A stretch of DNA of 64,000 nucleotides from Hypericum androsaemum (lineage: Eukaryota > Streptophyta > Magnoliopsida > Malpighiales > Hypericaceae). This document shows positions 22,601 through 35,070 of the stretch, one piece after another (position 1 is the stretch's first letter; the number at the start of each line of letters is the position of its first letter). Where the stretch lies: contig OZ023186.1 of NCBI GenBank assembly GCA_963995505.1, positions 12,531,570 through 12,595,569 on the forward strand, written 5' to 3'. The notes under the pieces were generated by a model. The model searched no databases. It saw nothing but the letters and a program-made list of their open reading frames with translations, and was not told the DNA's origin. The translations under genes were made by a program, and so were the position numbers.

Positions 22601-24473
22601 ACCTAATTTCTCTAAGACTTTTGAAATAGAGTGTGATGCTTCTGGTGTAGGAATTGGAGCTGTCCTTATGCAAGATGGAAGACCTATTGCATACTTTAGT
22701 GAGAAACTAAGTGGTGCAACCTTGAATTACCCGACCTATGACAAGGAGTTGTACGCACTAGTTCGAGCATTGGAGACATGGCAGCATTATTTGTGGCCCA
22801 AGGAGTTCGTGATTCACACTGATCATGAGTCACTCAAGCACTTAAAGGGGCAACACAAGCTGAACAAGAGGCATGCACGATGGGTGGAATTCATTGAGAC
22901 ATTTCCTTATGTCATTCGCTACAAGCAAGGTAAGGAAAATGTAGTGGCTGATGCACTATCACGAAGGTACGCCTTGATCTCAACTCTTGATGCTAAACTA
23001 CTTGGCTTTGAACACATTAAGGAGATGTATGTTGATGATGTTGATTTTGGCGAGTTGTTTAGATCAACTGAAAGAAGTGCATTTGGTAAGTTCTTTCGTA
23101 ATGAAGGTTACCTATTTCGTGAAAACAAACTTTGTGTGCCTAATTGTTCGATGCGAGAATTACTAATTCAGGAGGCACATGGAGGTGGCTTAATGGGGCA
23201 TTTTGGAATTGCAAAGACCTTGGCAATGCTACAAGATCATTTCTTTTGGCCACACATGAAGAGAGACGTTGAGAGAGTTTGTGGTCGTTGCATCACTTGC
23301 AAGCAAGCCAAGTCAAAGGTAAAACCCCATGGTTTGTACACCCCACTACCTATACCTAGTGAGCCCTGGATTGATATCTCTATGGATTTTGTGTTAGGCC
23401 TACCTAGGACTAAGCGTGGAAGAGATTCAATTTTTGTGGTAGTGGATAGGTTTTCTAAGATGGCACATTTCATTCCATGTCATAAGACTGATGATGCTTC
23501 AAACATTGCTGATTTGTTCTTTAGAGAGGTTGTTAGGTTGCATGGCATGCCTAGGACAATTATCTCTGATAGAGATGCTAAGTTCCTAAGTTACTTTTGG
23601 AAGACCTTGTGGTGCAAGTTAGGTACTAAGTTGTTGTTTTCTACTACTTGTCATCCTCAAACTGATGGTCAAACTGAAGTAGTGAATAGGACTTTGTCTA
23701 CACTTTTGAGAGCACTCATTAAGCATAACATTAAGACTTGGGAAGAATGTTTGCCTCATGTTGAGTTTGCTTATAATCGTTCTGTCCATTCTGCTACTCA
23801 ATTCTCACCATTTGAGCTTGTTTATGGATTTAATCCTTTGACTCCATTGGATTTATCACCTCTACCTTCGAGTGAGCAAGTTAACTTAGATGGCAAGAAG
23901 AAAGCTGAATTTGTCAAGCAGTTACATGAGAAAGCAAGAATGAACATCGAGAAGCGCACGGAGCACTATGCAAGGCAAGCAAACAAAGGAAGGCACAAGG
24001 TTGTCTTTGAGCCGGGAGATTGGGTTTGGCTACATATGAGGAAGGAGCGTTTTCCTGTACAAAGACGTTCAAAGTTGCTACCACGGGGAGATGGTCCATT
24101 CCAAGTGATCGAACGCATCAATGATAATGCCTACAAGCTAGACCTTCCGGGTGAGTATAATGTAAGTGCTTCGTTTAACGTGGCTGACTTGAGTCCGTTT
24201 GATGTAGGTGATGATTTGAGGACAAATCCTTTTCAAGAGGAGGGGACTGATGTGAGCAAGCCTAAGGACGCACCTACTATCAAGCTTGTAGACTCGCAGC
24301 AAGTTCAAGTTCCAATTGGGCCAATGACAAGAGCACGAGCTAGGAAGTTGCAATCTGATTTCAATGGACTAATGCAAGAAGTTTGGGCTCAAGTTGGTGC
24401 GTACAAGTGCAAGGACGTGCATGAGGCACATGCAAAGCCCATGCACGTGATAGAGGCTATTTTGGAAGCTTAA
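19686..24473 (+). CDS. Element B Gag-Pol polyprotein (1595 aa), intact
   Basis: Single frame encoding a complete Ty3-order polyprotein. Visible landmarks: Gag capsid region from about residue 106 ([20 protein letters not shown]); CCHC zinc knuckle 331-344 ([14 protein letters not shown]); retropepsin with IDGGS, catalytic Asp ~428; a Lys/Glu-rich linker ~545-600; RT with YFDD at 835-838; RNase H beginning near the DAS motif at ~984; integrase HHCC from His ~1165 (HGGGLMGH...CGRCITC); and integrase core Asp1234, Asp1295, Glu1331 (DD35E). The GPF-like C-terminal region ([13 protein letters not shown], then GDGPFQV) follows. Residues from ~1521 are encoded by the 3' LTR and include [11 protein letters not shown]. 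No classical chromodomain is obvious. The start is the first ATG after the acceptor-like motif and matches C and H. Confidence 0.96.
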   Translation: MSHEGQTMGSIDLKLLVDALAGKLERMVQAQMEPLQLRVDAVENSRDNPQTRGELQRRRRGVPIGESSGADSESEEGVGSTRSLRRARTNRPPREARPKRDDNIGSIKLKIPSFAGRSDPEAYLEWEKKIEFVFDCHNSSEEKKVKLAITEFTDYAITWWDQLVTSRRRNRERPIATWEDMKVVMRKRFVPSHYYRELYKKLQGMRQGSLSVEEYFKQMEMAMIRADIDEDREVTMARFLNGLNPEIQDKVELQHYVELEDMVHMATKIEKQLKRGEGRTKATSNSTWKPNYQKKFDKPQAAKVEHKSESSQANSQRKVEVTPARNRDIKCFKCQGRGHISSQCPNKQAMVIKESGEIETEEEDSEHESMPSLEDVSEEEYQAAERLTLVSRRALNVQVKEENDVAQRENIFHTRCYVKDKVCSVIIDGGSCANVASTTMVEKLGLLTGKHPKPYKLQWLNDSGEVRVMKQVLVAFRIGNYEDEVLCDVVPMQAGHLLLGRPWQFDRKVHHDGYTNKYSLILKKRVITLAPLSPSQVCEDQRQLQKESDEQRERDKKKKNERREEAEKKIRKTANGEEKIEKTKEAGKTEIKTAKERKTESWKKSYYVGTNDIKQACFEKKPMILLRYREALLNTNELEPHVPSTVVSLLQDYKDVFPDELPPGLPPIRGIEHQIDFVPGATIPNHPAYRSNPEETKELEKQVNELLEKGYVRESMSPCAVPVLLVPKKDKTWRMCVDCRAVNNITVKYRHPIPRLDDMLDELHGSCMFSKIDLKSGYHQIRMKEGDEWKTAFKTKYGLYEWMVMPFGLSNAPSTFMRLMNHVLRPFIGKFVVVYFDDILIYSKNVGDHLEHLKSVLDALREEQLFANLKKCTFCTDKLVFLGFVVGANGIQVDEEKIRAIREWPSPTSVANVRSFHGLASFYRRFVKDFSSIAAPITEVIKKNVGFTWGEAQEKAFQLLKGKLTNAPLLALPNFSKTFEIECDASGVGIGAVLMQDGRPIAYFSEKLSGATLNYPTYDKELYALVRALETWQHYLWPKEFVIHTDHESLKHLKGQHKLNKRHARWVEFIETFPYVIRYKQGKENVVADALSRRYALISTLDAKLLGFEHIKEMYVDDVDFGELFRSTERSAFGKFFRNEGYLFRENKLCVPNCSMRELLIQEAHGGGLMGHFGIAKTLAMLQDHFFWPHMKRDVERVCGRCITCKQAKSKVKPHGLYTPLPIPSEPWIDISMDFVLGLPRTKRGRDSIFVVVDRFSKMAHFIPCHKTDDASNIADLFFREVVRLHGMPRTIISDRDAKFLSYFWKTLWCKLGTKLLFSTTCHPQTDGQTEVVNRTLSTLLRALIKHNIKTWEECLPHVEFAYNRSVHSATQFSPFELVYGFNPLTPLDLSPLPSSEQVNLDGKKKAEFVKQLHEKARMNIEKRTEHYARQANKGRHKVVFEPGDWVWLHMRKERFPVQRRSKLLPRGDGPFQVIERINDNAYKLDLPGEYNVSASFNVADLSPFDVGDDLRTNPFQEEGTDVSKPKDAPTIKLVDSQQVQVPIGPMTRARARKLQSDFNGLMQEVWAQVGAYKCKDVHEAHAKPMHVIEAILEA
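24235..24247 (+). other. Element B polypurine tract
   Basis: AAGAGGAGGGGAC abuts the 3' LTR and lies inside the coding frame (encoding part of FQEEGTD). It is the expected plus-strand primer. Confidence 0.88.
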
Positions 24474-25052
24474 TATGCACACCAACTTCTGGATGCATGC
24501 GCACATGGAGAATCAGCAAGAATCAACCTATTTAGGCCATGCATCTTCTTGTTAGGACGTGCAATTAATTGTTATTCTATTAGATATTATTTGTTTAGAT
24601 TATTTCCTATTTTAGTTGAATAATTCGGCCAGAATCTCCTTAGAATAGGAAAGAGAGTTTTGGCCAGCCTTTGAACTCCTTTTTAAGGAGTTAGCTTGTT
24701 TAGGAATATTTTGGTACTTTGGGAGCCTATATAAAGAGGACTCCTAGCAATAAAACGTACACACACAATTCGGAAATACTTAGCATTGGCTAGTTGAGAG
24801 TTTGATACTCGTTTGTTCTTGCTTAGGCTGGTGAGTCGTCTTGGCCAGAATTTATCCTTCACTTATCAAGCGGATATTCCATCCCCGTTTGTGGCGTGAT
24901 ACGACCTTAGGTCAAGGTTCAGAAGCCCTTGCAGCGGGTTGAGGTACAAATTCGTGCCTTAGTTCGTGTAAGTTCTTGTGAGTTGTGATCTGTTCCATTC
25001 TAAAGTAACAAACGGTCCGAGTTGTGAATCTTTTCCGCGGAGATTCATATCA
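24248..25052 (+). repeat. Element B 3' LTR
   Basis: 805 bp, indistinguishable by eye from the 5' LTR. It contains the gag-pol stop codon (24471-24473), TATA at 24728-24735 and AATAAA at 24749-24754. Confidence 0.95.
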
Positions 25053-27199
25053 TTTTTCTAGCTTTTTCCCTGCCTTATCTTCCCTTATCTTTCCTTTTCT
25101 TCCCTTTTCTTTCCTTTTCTTTCCTTTTCTTGCCTTTTCATGCCTTTTCTTACCTTTTCTAACCTTTTCTTTCCTTTTCTTGCCTTTTCTGCCCTTTTCA
25201 TTCCTTTTCCTTGCCTTTTCTTGCCTTTTCCTTCCTTTTGTTGCCTTTCCTTGCCGTATCTTCCCTTTTCTTGCCTTTTCTTTCATTTTTTACCCTTTTT
25301 TCCTTTTCGTGCCTTTTCCTTGCATTTTCTTGCCCTATCTTGCCTTATCTTGCCTTTTCCTTGACTTTTCTTTCCTTTTCTTGCCTTATCTTACCATTTC
25401 TTGCCTTTTCTTGTCTTATTTTTCCTTTTCTTGCCTTATCGTGCCTTTTCTTGCCTTTTCCTTGCCTTTTCTTTCCTTTTCTTGCCTGCTCTCTCCTTTT
25501 CTTTCCTTTTCATGCCTTTCCTTGCCTTTTCTTGCCTTTTCTTGCCTTTTCTTGCCTTATCTTACCTTTTCTTTCCTTTTCTTTCCATTTCCTTGCCTTT
25601 TCTTTCCTTTTCTTGCCTAATCTTACATTATCTTTCCTTTTCCTTGCCTTTTCATTCCTTTTCCTTGCCTTTTCTTGCCTTTTCCTTGCAAGTTCTTGCT
25701 TTTTCTTTCTTTTCCTTTTCTTTCCTTTTCTTGCATTTTCTTTCCTTTTCCTTGCCTTTTCTTGCCTTTTCTTTCCTTTTCATGCCTTTTCTTGCCTTTT
25801 CTATCTTTTTCTATCCTTTTCTTACCTTTTCTTGCCTTTTCATGCCTTTTCTTTCCTTTTCTTACCTTTTCTTGCCTTTTCATGACTTTTCTTGCCTTTT
25901 CCTGGCCTTTTCTTTCCTTATCTTGCCTTTTCGTGCCTCATCTTTCATTTTCTTTCCTTTTCTTGCCTTTACTTGCCTTTTCTTGCCTTGTCCTTGTCTT
26001 TTCTTTCCTTTTCTTGCCTTATCTTACCTTTTCTTGCTTTTTCATTCCTTTTCCTTGCCTTTTCGTTTCCTTTTCTTACCTTTTTCTTGCCTTTTCTTGG
26101 CTTTTCGTTCCTTTTCTTGCCTTTTCTTGCCTTTTTTTCCTTTTCCTTGCCTTTTCTTGCTTTTTCATTCCTTTTCCTTGCCTTTATCTTGCATTTTCTT
26201 GCCTTTTATTTCCTTTTCTTACCTTTTCGTGCCTTTTCCTTTCCTTTTCTTGCCTTATCTTTCCTTTTCTTGCATTTTCGTGCCTTTTCCTTGCCTTTTC
26301 TTCCCTTTTCTTGCCTTTTCTTTCCTTTTCTTTCCTTTTCCTTGCCTTTTTTAGCCTTATCTATCCTTTGCTTGCCTTTTCTTGCCTTATATTGCCTTTT
26401 CTTGCCATTTCTTGACTTATCTTGCCTTTTCTTACCTTTTCATGCCTTTTCTTACCTTTTCTTGCATTTTCTTACCTAATCTTGCCTTTTTTTGCCTTAT
26501 CTTGCCTTTTCATTCATTATCTTTCCTTTTCTTACCCTATCTTTCCTTTTCTTGCCTTTTCATCCCTCTTCTTGCCTTTTTATGCCTTTTTCTTGCCTTT
26601 CCTTTCCTTTTCTTGCCTTTTCTTGCCTTTTCCTTGCCTTTTCTTTCTTATCTAGCCTTTCTTGTCTTTTCCTTGCATTTTCTTTCCTTTTCTTGCCTTA
26701 TCTTGCCTCACCTTTCATTTTCTTTCCTTTTCTTGCCTTTCCTTTCCTTTTCTTACCGTGTCTTGCCTTTTATTTCCTTTTCTTGCCTTTTCTTGCCTTT
26801 TCCTTGCCCTTTCTTTGCTTTTCATTCCTTTTCTTCCCTTATCTTTCCTTTTCTTTCCTTTTAATACCTTTCCCATACCTTTTCTTGCCTTATCTTGTCT
26901 TTTCTTTCTTTATCTTGCCTTTTCCTTGCCTTTTCTTGCCTTATCTTGCCTTTACTTATCTTATCCTGCCTTATCTTTTATTTTCTTGGCTTATCTTTCC
27001 TTTTCTAACATTTTCTTGCCTTTTCTTGCCTTTTCATACCTTTTTCTTGCCTTTTCCTTGCCTTACCTTTCCTTTTCTTGCCTTTCCATGCCTTTTCTTT
27101 CCTTTTCTTGCCTTTTCCTTGCCTTTTCTTTCCTTTTCTTTCCTTTTCTTGCCTTTCCTTGCCTTTTCTTGCATTTTCTTTCCTTTTCTTGCCTTTTCA

Positions 27200-30100
27200 T
27201 GCCTTTTCCATGCCTTTTCTTGCCTTATCTTGCCTTTTCTTTTCTTTTCTTGCATTTTCCTTCATTTTTTTCATTTTCATGCCTTTTCCCTTTCCTTTCC
27301 TTGCCTTTTCTTTCCTTTTCTTCAATTTTCATGCCTATTCCTTGCCTTTTCTTTCCTTTTCCTTGCCTTTTTCTTTCCTTTTCTTGCCTTTTCCTTGCCC
27401 TTTCTTACCTTGTCTTTCCTTTTCATGCATTTCCTTGCCTTTTCTTGCCTTCTCTTCCCTTTTCTTGCCTTTTCATGCCTTTTCTTGCCTTTTCTTGCCA
27501 TTTCATTCCTTATCTTGCCCTTTCTTGCCTTATCATGCCTTATATTACCTTTTCTTGCCTTTTCGTGCCTTTTCCTTGCCTTTTCTTGCCTTATCTTGCC
27601 TTTTCCTTATCTTTTTTAACTTTTCTTGCCTTATCTTGCCTTTTCCATGTCTTTTCTTGACTTTTCTTAACTTATCTTGCCTTTTCCTTGCCTTATCTTT
27701 CCTCTTCTTTCCTTTTCTTTCCTTTTCTTGCCTTTTCTTGCCTTTTCTTTCCTTTTCATTCCTTTTCCTTGCTTTTTCTTGCCTTTTCTAGCCTGTTCTT
27801 GCCTTTTTCTTTCCTTTTCTTGTCTTTTCTTGCCTTTCTTTGCTTTTTCATTCCTTTTCTTGCCTTATCTTGCATTTTCTTGCCTTTTCTTGCCTTTTGC
27901 TCCCCTTTTCTTTCCTTTTCTTGACTTTCTCTTGCCTTATCTTGCCTTATCTTGCCTTTTCTTGCCTTATCTTTCCTTTTGTTTCCTTTTCTAACCTTAT
28001 CTTGCCTTTTCTTGCCTTATCTAGCCTTTTCTTGCCTTTTCTTTCCTTTTCTTGCCTTATCTTACCTTTTCCAAGCCTTTTCTTTTTTTTTTCTTGCCTT
28101 ATCTTATCTTGCCTTACCTTGCCTTTTCTTGCCTCATCTTTCCTTTTCTTACCTTTCCTTCCCTTTTCATGACATATCTAGCCTTTTCTTGCCTTGTCTT
28201 GCCTTTTCCTTGCCTTTTCTTTCCTTTTCTTGCCTTATCTTACGTTATCTTGCATTTTCCCTGCCCTTTCTTGCCTTTTCTTTCCTTTTCTTTCCTTTTC
28301 TTGCCTTTTCTTTCAATTTCTTTCCTTTTTCTTGCCTTTTCTTGCATTTTACCTTTTCCTTGCCTTTTCTTGTCTTTTCTTGCCTTTTCTTGCCTTATCT
28401 TTTCTTTTCTTGCCTTTTCTTTCCTTTTCTTGCCTTTTCATGCCATTTCTTTCCATTTTCTTGCCTTTTCTTTCCTTTTCTTGCCTCTTCCTTGCCTTTT
28501 CTTGCCTTACCTTGCATTTTCTTGCCTTTTCCTTGCCTTTTCTTTCCTTATCCTACCTTTTCTTGCCTCATCTTTCCTTTTCTTTCCTTTTCGTGCCTTT
28601 CTTACCCTTTTCTTGTCTTATCTTGCCTTATCTTGCTTTTTCCTTGCCTTTTCTTACCTTATCTTTCCTTTTTTTTCCTTTTCATGCCTTTTTCTTTCCT
28701 TATCTTGCCTGATATTGCCTTTTCTTGCCTTTTCATTCTTTTTCCATGCCTTTTCTTTCCTTTTCTTGCCTTTTCCTTACCTTTTCTTGCCTTATATTTC
28801 CTTTTCTTTCCTTTTCTTTCCTTATCTTGCATTTTACTTGCCTTTTCTTGCCTTTTTCTTAAATTTTCTTGCCTTATCTTGCCTTTTCTTACCTTTTCCT
28901 TGCATTTTCTTGACTTTTTCTTGCCTTTTCTTTCCTTTTCTTGCCTTATCTTGCCTTTTGTTTCCTTTTCTTACCTTTTCTTGCCTTTTCTTGCCTTATC
29001 TAGCCTTTTCTTACCTTTTCTTGCCTTTTCTATCCTTTTCTTGCCTTTTCTATCCTTTTCGTGCCTTTTCCTTGCATTTTCTTGCCTTATCTTGCCTTAT
29101 CTTACTTTTTTCTTGACTTTTCTTTCCTTTTCTTGCCTTTTCCAAGCCTTTTCTTTTTTTTTCTTGCTTTATCTTGCCTTACCTTGCCTTTTCTTGCCAC
29201 ATCTTTCGTTTTCTTGCCTTTCCTTCCCTTTTCATGACTTATCTTGCCTTACGTTTCCTTTTCTTGCCTTGTCTTACCTTTTCCTGCCTTGTCTTGCCTT
29301 TTCCTTGCCTTTTCTTTCCTTTTCTTGCCTTATCTTACCTGATCTTGCATTTTCATTGCCTTTTCTTGCTTTATCTTTCCTTTCTTTGCCTTTTCATTCC
29401 TTTTCCTTGCCTTTTCTTGCCTTTTCTTTCCTTTTCTTGCCTTTTCCTTGCATTTTCTTTCCTTTTCTTGCCTTTTCTTTCCTTTTCTTTCCTTTTCTTG
29501 CCTTTTCTTTCCATTTCTTTTCCTTTTCTTTCCTTTTCTTGCCTTTTCTTACCTTTTCCTTGCCTTTTCTTATCTTTTCTTGCCTTTTCTTGCCTTAGCT
29601 TTCCTTTTCTTGCCATTTCTTTCCTTTTCTTGCCTTTTCATGCCTTTTCTTTCCATTTCTTGCCTTTTCTTTCATTTTCTTACCTTTTCCTTGCCTTTTC
29701 TGGCCTTGCCTTGCCATTTCTTGCCTTTTCCTTGCCTTTTCTTCCCTTATCCTACCGTTTCTTGCCTCATCTTTTCTTTTCTTACCTTTTCGTGCCTTTC
29801 CTACCCTTTTCTTGCCTTATCTTACCATCTCTTGCCTTATCTTGCCTTTCTCTTGCCTTTTCTTTCCTTTTACCTTATCTTGCCTTTTCATTCCCTTTCC
29901 TTGCCTTTTCTTACCTTTTCTTGCCTTATCTTTACTTTTCTTTCCTTTTCATTCATTTTGCTTTCCCTTTCTTGCCTTTTCCTCGTCTTTTATTGCCATT
30001 TCTGTGTATTTCTTGCCTTTTCTAGCCTTTTCTTATCTTTTCTTGCTTTTTCTTTACCTTTTCATGCATTTTCATGCCTTTTGCTTGCCTTTTCTTTCCT

Positions 30101-33100
30101 TTTCTTGCCATTTCTTTTTCTTTCCTTTAATTTTCTTACCTTTTCATGCCTTTTCTTGCCTTATCTTTCCTTTTCTTGCCTTTTCATGTCTTTTCCATGC
30201 CTTTTCATTCCTTTTCTTGCCTTTTCTTGACTTTTCTTGCCTTTTCATGCCTTTTCTTGCTTTTTATGCATTTTCTTGCCTTTTCCTTGCCTTTTCTTGC
30301 TTTATCTTTCCTTTTTTTACAATTTCTTGGCTTTTCTTACCTTATCTTGCCTTTTTCTTGACTTTTCTTGCCTTTTCATGCCTTTTCCATGCCTTGTCTT
30401 GCCTTATCTTTCCTTTTCTTGCCTTTTCTTGCCTATTCCATGTCTTTTATTGCCTTTTCCCACCTGATCTTAACTTTTCTTGCCTCATCATTCATTTTAT
30501 TTTCTTTTCTTTTCTTGCCTTTCCTTCCCTTTTCTTGCATTATCTTGCCTTATCTTACCTTTTCTTTCCTTTTTCATACTTTTTCTTGCCTTTTCTTGCC
30601 TTTTCCTTCCCCTTTCTAGCCTCTTCATGCCTTTTCTTGCCTTATCTTTCCTTTTCTTACCTTTTCATGCCTTTTCCATGTCTTTTCTTGCCTTTTCTTT
30701 CCTTTTCTTTCCTTTTCTTGCCTTTCCTTGCCTTTTCTTCATTTTCTTTCCTTTTCTTGCCTTTTCATGCCTTTTACATGCCTTTTCTTGCCTTTTCATG
30801 CCTTTTACATGCCTTTTCTTGCCTTATCTTGCCTTTTTTTTTCTTTTCTTGCATTTTCCTTCATTTTCTTTCATTTTCATGCCTTTTCCCTTCCTTTTCC
30901 TTGCCTTTTCTTTCCTTTTCTTGCCTTTTCTTCTGTTTTGATGCCTATTCCATGCCTTTTCTTGCTTTTTCTTTCCTTTTCTTGCCTTTTCTTTCCTTTT
31001 CCTTGCCCTTTCTTACCTTGTCTTTCCGTTTCATGCCTTTCCTTGCCTTTTCTTGCCTTCTCTTACCTTTTGTTGCCTTTTCTTACCTTTTCATGCCTTT
31101 TCTTGCCATTTCATTCCTTTTCTTTCCTTATCATGCCTTATCTTGCATTTTCTTGCCTTTTCGTGCCTTTTCCTTGCCTTTTCTTGCCTTTTCCTTATCT
31201 TTTTTGAATTTTCTTGCCTTATCTTGCCTTTTCCTTGTCTTTTCTTGACTTTTCTTGACTTATCTTGCCTTTTCCTTGCCTTATCTTTCTCTTCTTTCCT
31301 TTTCTTGCCTTTTCTTGCCTTTTCTTACCTTATCTTGCATTTTCCTTGCTTTTTATTGCCTTTTCTTGCCTGTTCTTACCTTTTTCTTTCCTTTTCCTGT
31401 CTTTTCTTGCCTTTCCATGCTTTTTCATTCCTTTTCTTGCCTTATCTTGCATTTTCTTGCCTTTTGCTTCCCTTTCCTTTCCTTTTCTTGACTTTCTCTT
31501 GCCTTGTCTTGCCTTATCTTTCCTTTTGTTTCCTTTTCTAACCTTTTCTTGCCTTATCTAGCCTTTTCTTGCCTTTTCGTGCTTTTTCCTTGCATTTTCT
31601 TGCCTTATCTTGCTTTTTCCTTGACTTTTCTTTCCTTTTCTTGCCTTATCTTACCTTTGACAAGCCTTTTCTTTTTTTTTCTTGCCTTATCTTGCCTTAC
31701 CTTGCCTTTTCTTGCCTCATCTTTCATTTTTTTACCTTTCCTTCCCTTTTCATGACTTATCTTGCATTTTCTTGCCTTGTCTTGCCTTTTCCTTGCCTTT
31801 TCTTTCCTTTTCTTGCCTTATCTTACCTTATCTTGCATTTTCCCTGCCTTTTCTTGCCTTATCTTTCCTTTTTTTGCCTTTTCATTCCTTTTTCTTGCCT
31901 TTTCTTTCCGTTTCCTTGCATTTTGTTTCCTTTTCTTGCCTTTTCTTTCCTTTTCTTTCCTTTTCTTGCCTTTTCTTTCCATTTCTTTCCTTTTTCTTGC
32001 CTTTTCTTGCCTTTTACCTTTTTCTTGCCTTTTCTTATCTTTTCTTGCCTTTTCTTGCCTTATCTTTCCTTTTCTTGCATTTTCTTTCCTTTTCTAGCCT
32101 TTTTATGCCTTTTCTTTCCATTTTCTTACATTTTCTTTCCCTTTCTTGCATCTTCCTTGCCTTTTCTTGCCTTACCTTGCCTTTTCTTGCCTTTTCCTTG
32201 CCTTTTCTTTCCTTATCCTACCTTTTCTTGCCTCAACTTTCCTTTTCTTTCCTTTTCGTGCCTTTCTTACCCTTTTCTTGCCTTATCTTGCCTTCTCTTG
32301 TCTTATCTTGCCTTTTCCTTGCCTTTTCTTGCCTTATCTTTCCTTTTTTTTCCTTTTCTTGCCTTTTTCTTTCCTTATCTTGCCTGATCTTGCCTTTTCA
32401 TTCTTTTTCCATGCCTTTTCTTTCCTTTTCTTGCCTTTTCCTTACGTTTTCTTGCCTTATATTTCCTTTTCTTTCCTTTTCTTACCTTTTCTTGCATTTT
32501 ACTTCCCTTTTCTTGCCTTTTTCTTTCCTTTTCTTAAATTTTCTTGCCTTATCTTGCCTTTTCTTACCTTTTCCTTGCCTTTTCTTGACTTTTTCTTGCC
32601 TTTTCTTTCCTTTTCTTTCCTTTTCTTGCCATATCTTGCCTTATCTTTCCTTTTATTTCCTTTTCTTACCTTTTCTTGCCTTTTCTTGCCTTATCTAGCC
32701 TTTTCTTACCTTTTCCTTGCCTTTTCTAACTTTTCTTTCCTTTTCGTGCCTTTTCTTGCCTTATATTGCTTTTTCCTTGACTTTTCTTTCCTTTTCTTGC
32801 CTTATCTTGCCTTTTCCAAGCCTTTTCTTTTTTTTCTTGCTTTATCTTGGCTTACCTTGCCTTTTCTTGCCTCATCTTTTGTTTTCTTTCCTTTCCTTCC
32901 CTTTTCATGACTTATCTTGCCTTACCTTGCCTTTTCTTACCTTGTCTTGCCTTTTCCTGCCTTGTCTTGCCTTTTTCTTGCCTTTTCTTTCCTTTTCTTG
33001 CCTTTTCTTTCCTTTTCTTTCCTTATCTTACCTTATCTTGTATTTTCCTTGCCTTTTCTTGCTTTATCTTGCCTTTTTTTGCCTTTTCATTCCTTTTCCT

Positions 33101-34450
33101 TGCCTTTTCTTGCCTTTTCTTTCCTTTTCTTGCCTTTTCCTTGCATTTTCTTTCCTTTTCTTGCCTTTTCTTTCCTTTTCTTGCCTTTTCTTTCCATTTC
33201 TTTCCTTTTTCTTGCCTTTTCTTGCCTTTTCATGCCTTTTCTTTCCATTTCTTACCTTTTCTTTCATTTTCTTACCTTTTCCTTGCCTTTCCTGGCCTTG
33301 CCTTGCCATTTCTTGCCTTTTCCTTGCCTTTTCTTTCCTTATCCTACCTTTTCTTGCCTCATCTTTCCTTTTCTTACCTTTTCGTGCCTTTCCTACCCTT
33401 TTCTTGCCTTATCTTACCTTCTCTTGCCTTATCTTGCCTTTTCCTTGCCTTTTCTTTCCTTTTACCTTATCTTGCCTTTTCTTGCCTTTTCATTCCCTTT
33501 CCTTGCCTTTTCTTACCTTTTCTTGCCTTATCTTTCCTTTTCATTCCTTTTCCTTTCCCTTTCTTGCCTTTTCCTTGCCTTTTCTTGCCATTTCTATCTG
33601 TTTCTTACCTTTTCTAGCCTTTTCTTATCTTTTCTTTCTTTTTCTTTGCCTTTTCATTTATTTTTCATGCATTTTCATGCCTTTTCCTTGCCTTTTCTTT
33701 CCTTTTCTTGCCTTTTCTTTTTCTTTCCTTTCCTTTTCTTGCCTTTTCATGCCTTTTCTTGCCTTATCTTTCCTTTTCTTGCCTTTTCATGCCTTTTCCA
33801 TGCCTTTTTATTCCTTTTCTTGCCTTTTCTTGCCTTTTCTTGACTTTTCTTGCCTTTTCATGCCTTTTCTTGCTTTTTATGCCTTTTCTTGCCTTTTCCT
33901 TTCCTTTTCTTGCCTTTTCTGGCTTTATCTTTCCTTTTTTTACAATTTCTTGGCTTTTCTTACCTTATCTTGCCTTTTTCTTGACTTTTCTTGCCTTTTC
34001 ATGCCTTTTCCATGCCTTGTCTTGCCTTTTCTTTCCTTTTCTTGCCTTTTCTTGCCTATTCCATCTCTTTTATTGCCTTTTCCCACCTCATCTTACCTTT
34101 TCTTGCCTCATCATTCATTTTCTTTTCTTTTCTTTTCTTACCTTTCCTTCCCTTTTCTTTTCTTTTCTTACCTTTCCTTCCCTTTTCTTGCTTTATCTTG
34201 CCTTATCTTGCCTTTTCTTGCCTTATCTTACATTTTCTTTCCTTTTCCATGCCTTTTCTTGCCTTATCTTGCCTTTTCCTTCCCCTTTCTTGCCTCTTCA
34301 TGCCTTTTCTTGCCTTATCTTTCCTTTTCTTACCTTTTCATGCCTTTTCCATGTCTTTTCTTACATTTTTTGGCCTTTTCTTGCCTTATCTTGCCTTTTC
34401 TTGCCTTACCTTGCCTTACCTTGCCTTATTTTCCTTATCTTTCCTTAGCA
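27200..34450 (+). repeat. ~3.6-kb higher-order array duplication, two copies
   Basis: Several rare phrases recur at a 3.59-3.63-kb offset: TTGCATTTTCCTTCATTTT at about 27249 and 30849; ATCTTTTTTRA at 27609 and 31198; the long-T phrase beginning AAGCCTTTTC at about 28073 and 31659; TTTACAATTTCTTGGC near 30316 and 33940; CCTCATCATTCATTTT near 30484 and 34108. Copies span roughly 27.2-30.85 kb and 30.85-34.45 kb. Inside each copy a ~1.1-kb offset repeat is also visible (28073/29142 and 31659/32816). Confidence 0.75.
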
Positions 34451-35070
34451 TTCCTTTTCACACCTTATCTTGCCTTTTCATGCCTTTTCCTTACCTTTTC
34501 TTGCCTTTTGCATTTCTTTTCCTGCCTTTTCTTCATTTTTCTTTCCTTTTCTTACCTTTTCTTACCTTTTCATCACTTTTCCTTGCCTTTTCTTGCCTTA
34601 TCTTATAATTTCTTGATTTTTCTTGCCTTTTCCTTCCATTTCCTTGCCTTTTCTTGCCTTATCTTTCCTGTTTTTCCTTTACTTAGTTTTTCTTGCCTTT
34701 TCTTACATTTTCTTGTCTTTCCTTGCATTTTTATGCCATTTCCATGCCTTTTCTTTCTTTTTCTTGCCATATCTTGCCTTTTCCTTGCCTTTTCTTTCCT
34801 TTTCTTTCCTTATCTTGCCTTTTCTTGCCTCATCTTTCATTTTCTTTTCTTTTCTTGCCTTTCCTTTCCTTTTCTTGCACTATCTGTCCTTATCTTGCAT
34901 TTTCTTTACTTTTCCTTTCCTTTTCTTTCCTTTTCTTGCCTTATCTTGCCTTATCTTGCCTTTTCCTTGCCTTTTCTTTCCTTTTCTTGCCTTTTTATGC
35001 ATTTTCTTGCCTTATCTTTCCATTTCTTTCCTTTTCATGAATTTTCCATGCCTTTTCCTTGCCTTTTCTT

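Larger units (their letters stand above)
18210..25052 (+). mobile_element. Element B: intact Ty3/gypsy (CRM-like) LTR retrotransposon
   Basis: Complete 6843-bp element with 5-bp target duplication TTTTT (18205-18209 and 25053-25057). The two 805-bp LTRs show no difference by eye, the PBS and polypurine tract are intact and the 1595-codon polyprotein has no lesion. These are the signs of a very recent insertion and of a potentially autonomous copy. Family as C and H, but its LTR coding tail resembles the A family. Confidence 0.96.
17823..27245 (+). repeat. ~2.55-kb higher-order array unit, copy 2, interrupted by element B
   Basis: Two segments, 17823-18209 and 25058-27245, together reproduce copy 1. 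Removing element B and one TTTTT duplication restores the CCCCTTTTTTAGC...CTAGC phrase seen uninterrupted at 15638-15660. Element B therefore inserted after the array duplication. Confidence 0.85.

Noticed and set aside
19775..24353. Numerous 60-140-codon frames antisense to gag-pol in B, C and H
   Set aside because: They are shadows of the polyprotein frame, recur identically in each element copy, and have no features of their own.
24200..24473. Classical chromodomain at the integrase C-terminus
   Set aside because: I see no aromatic-cage pattern typical of type I chromodomains; only the TRARA-type tail is present, so I call the tail CR-like rather than a chromodomain.
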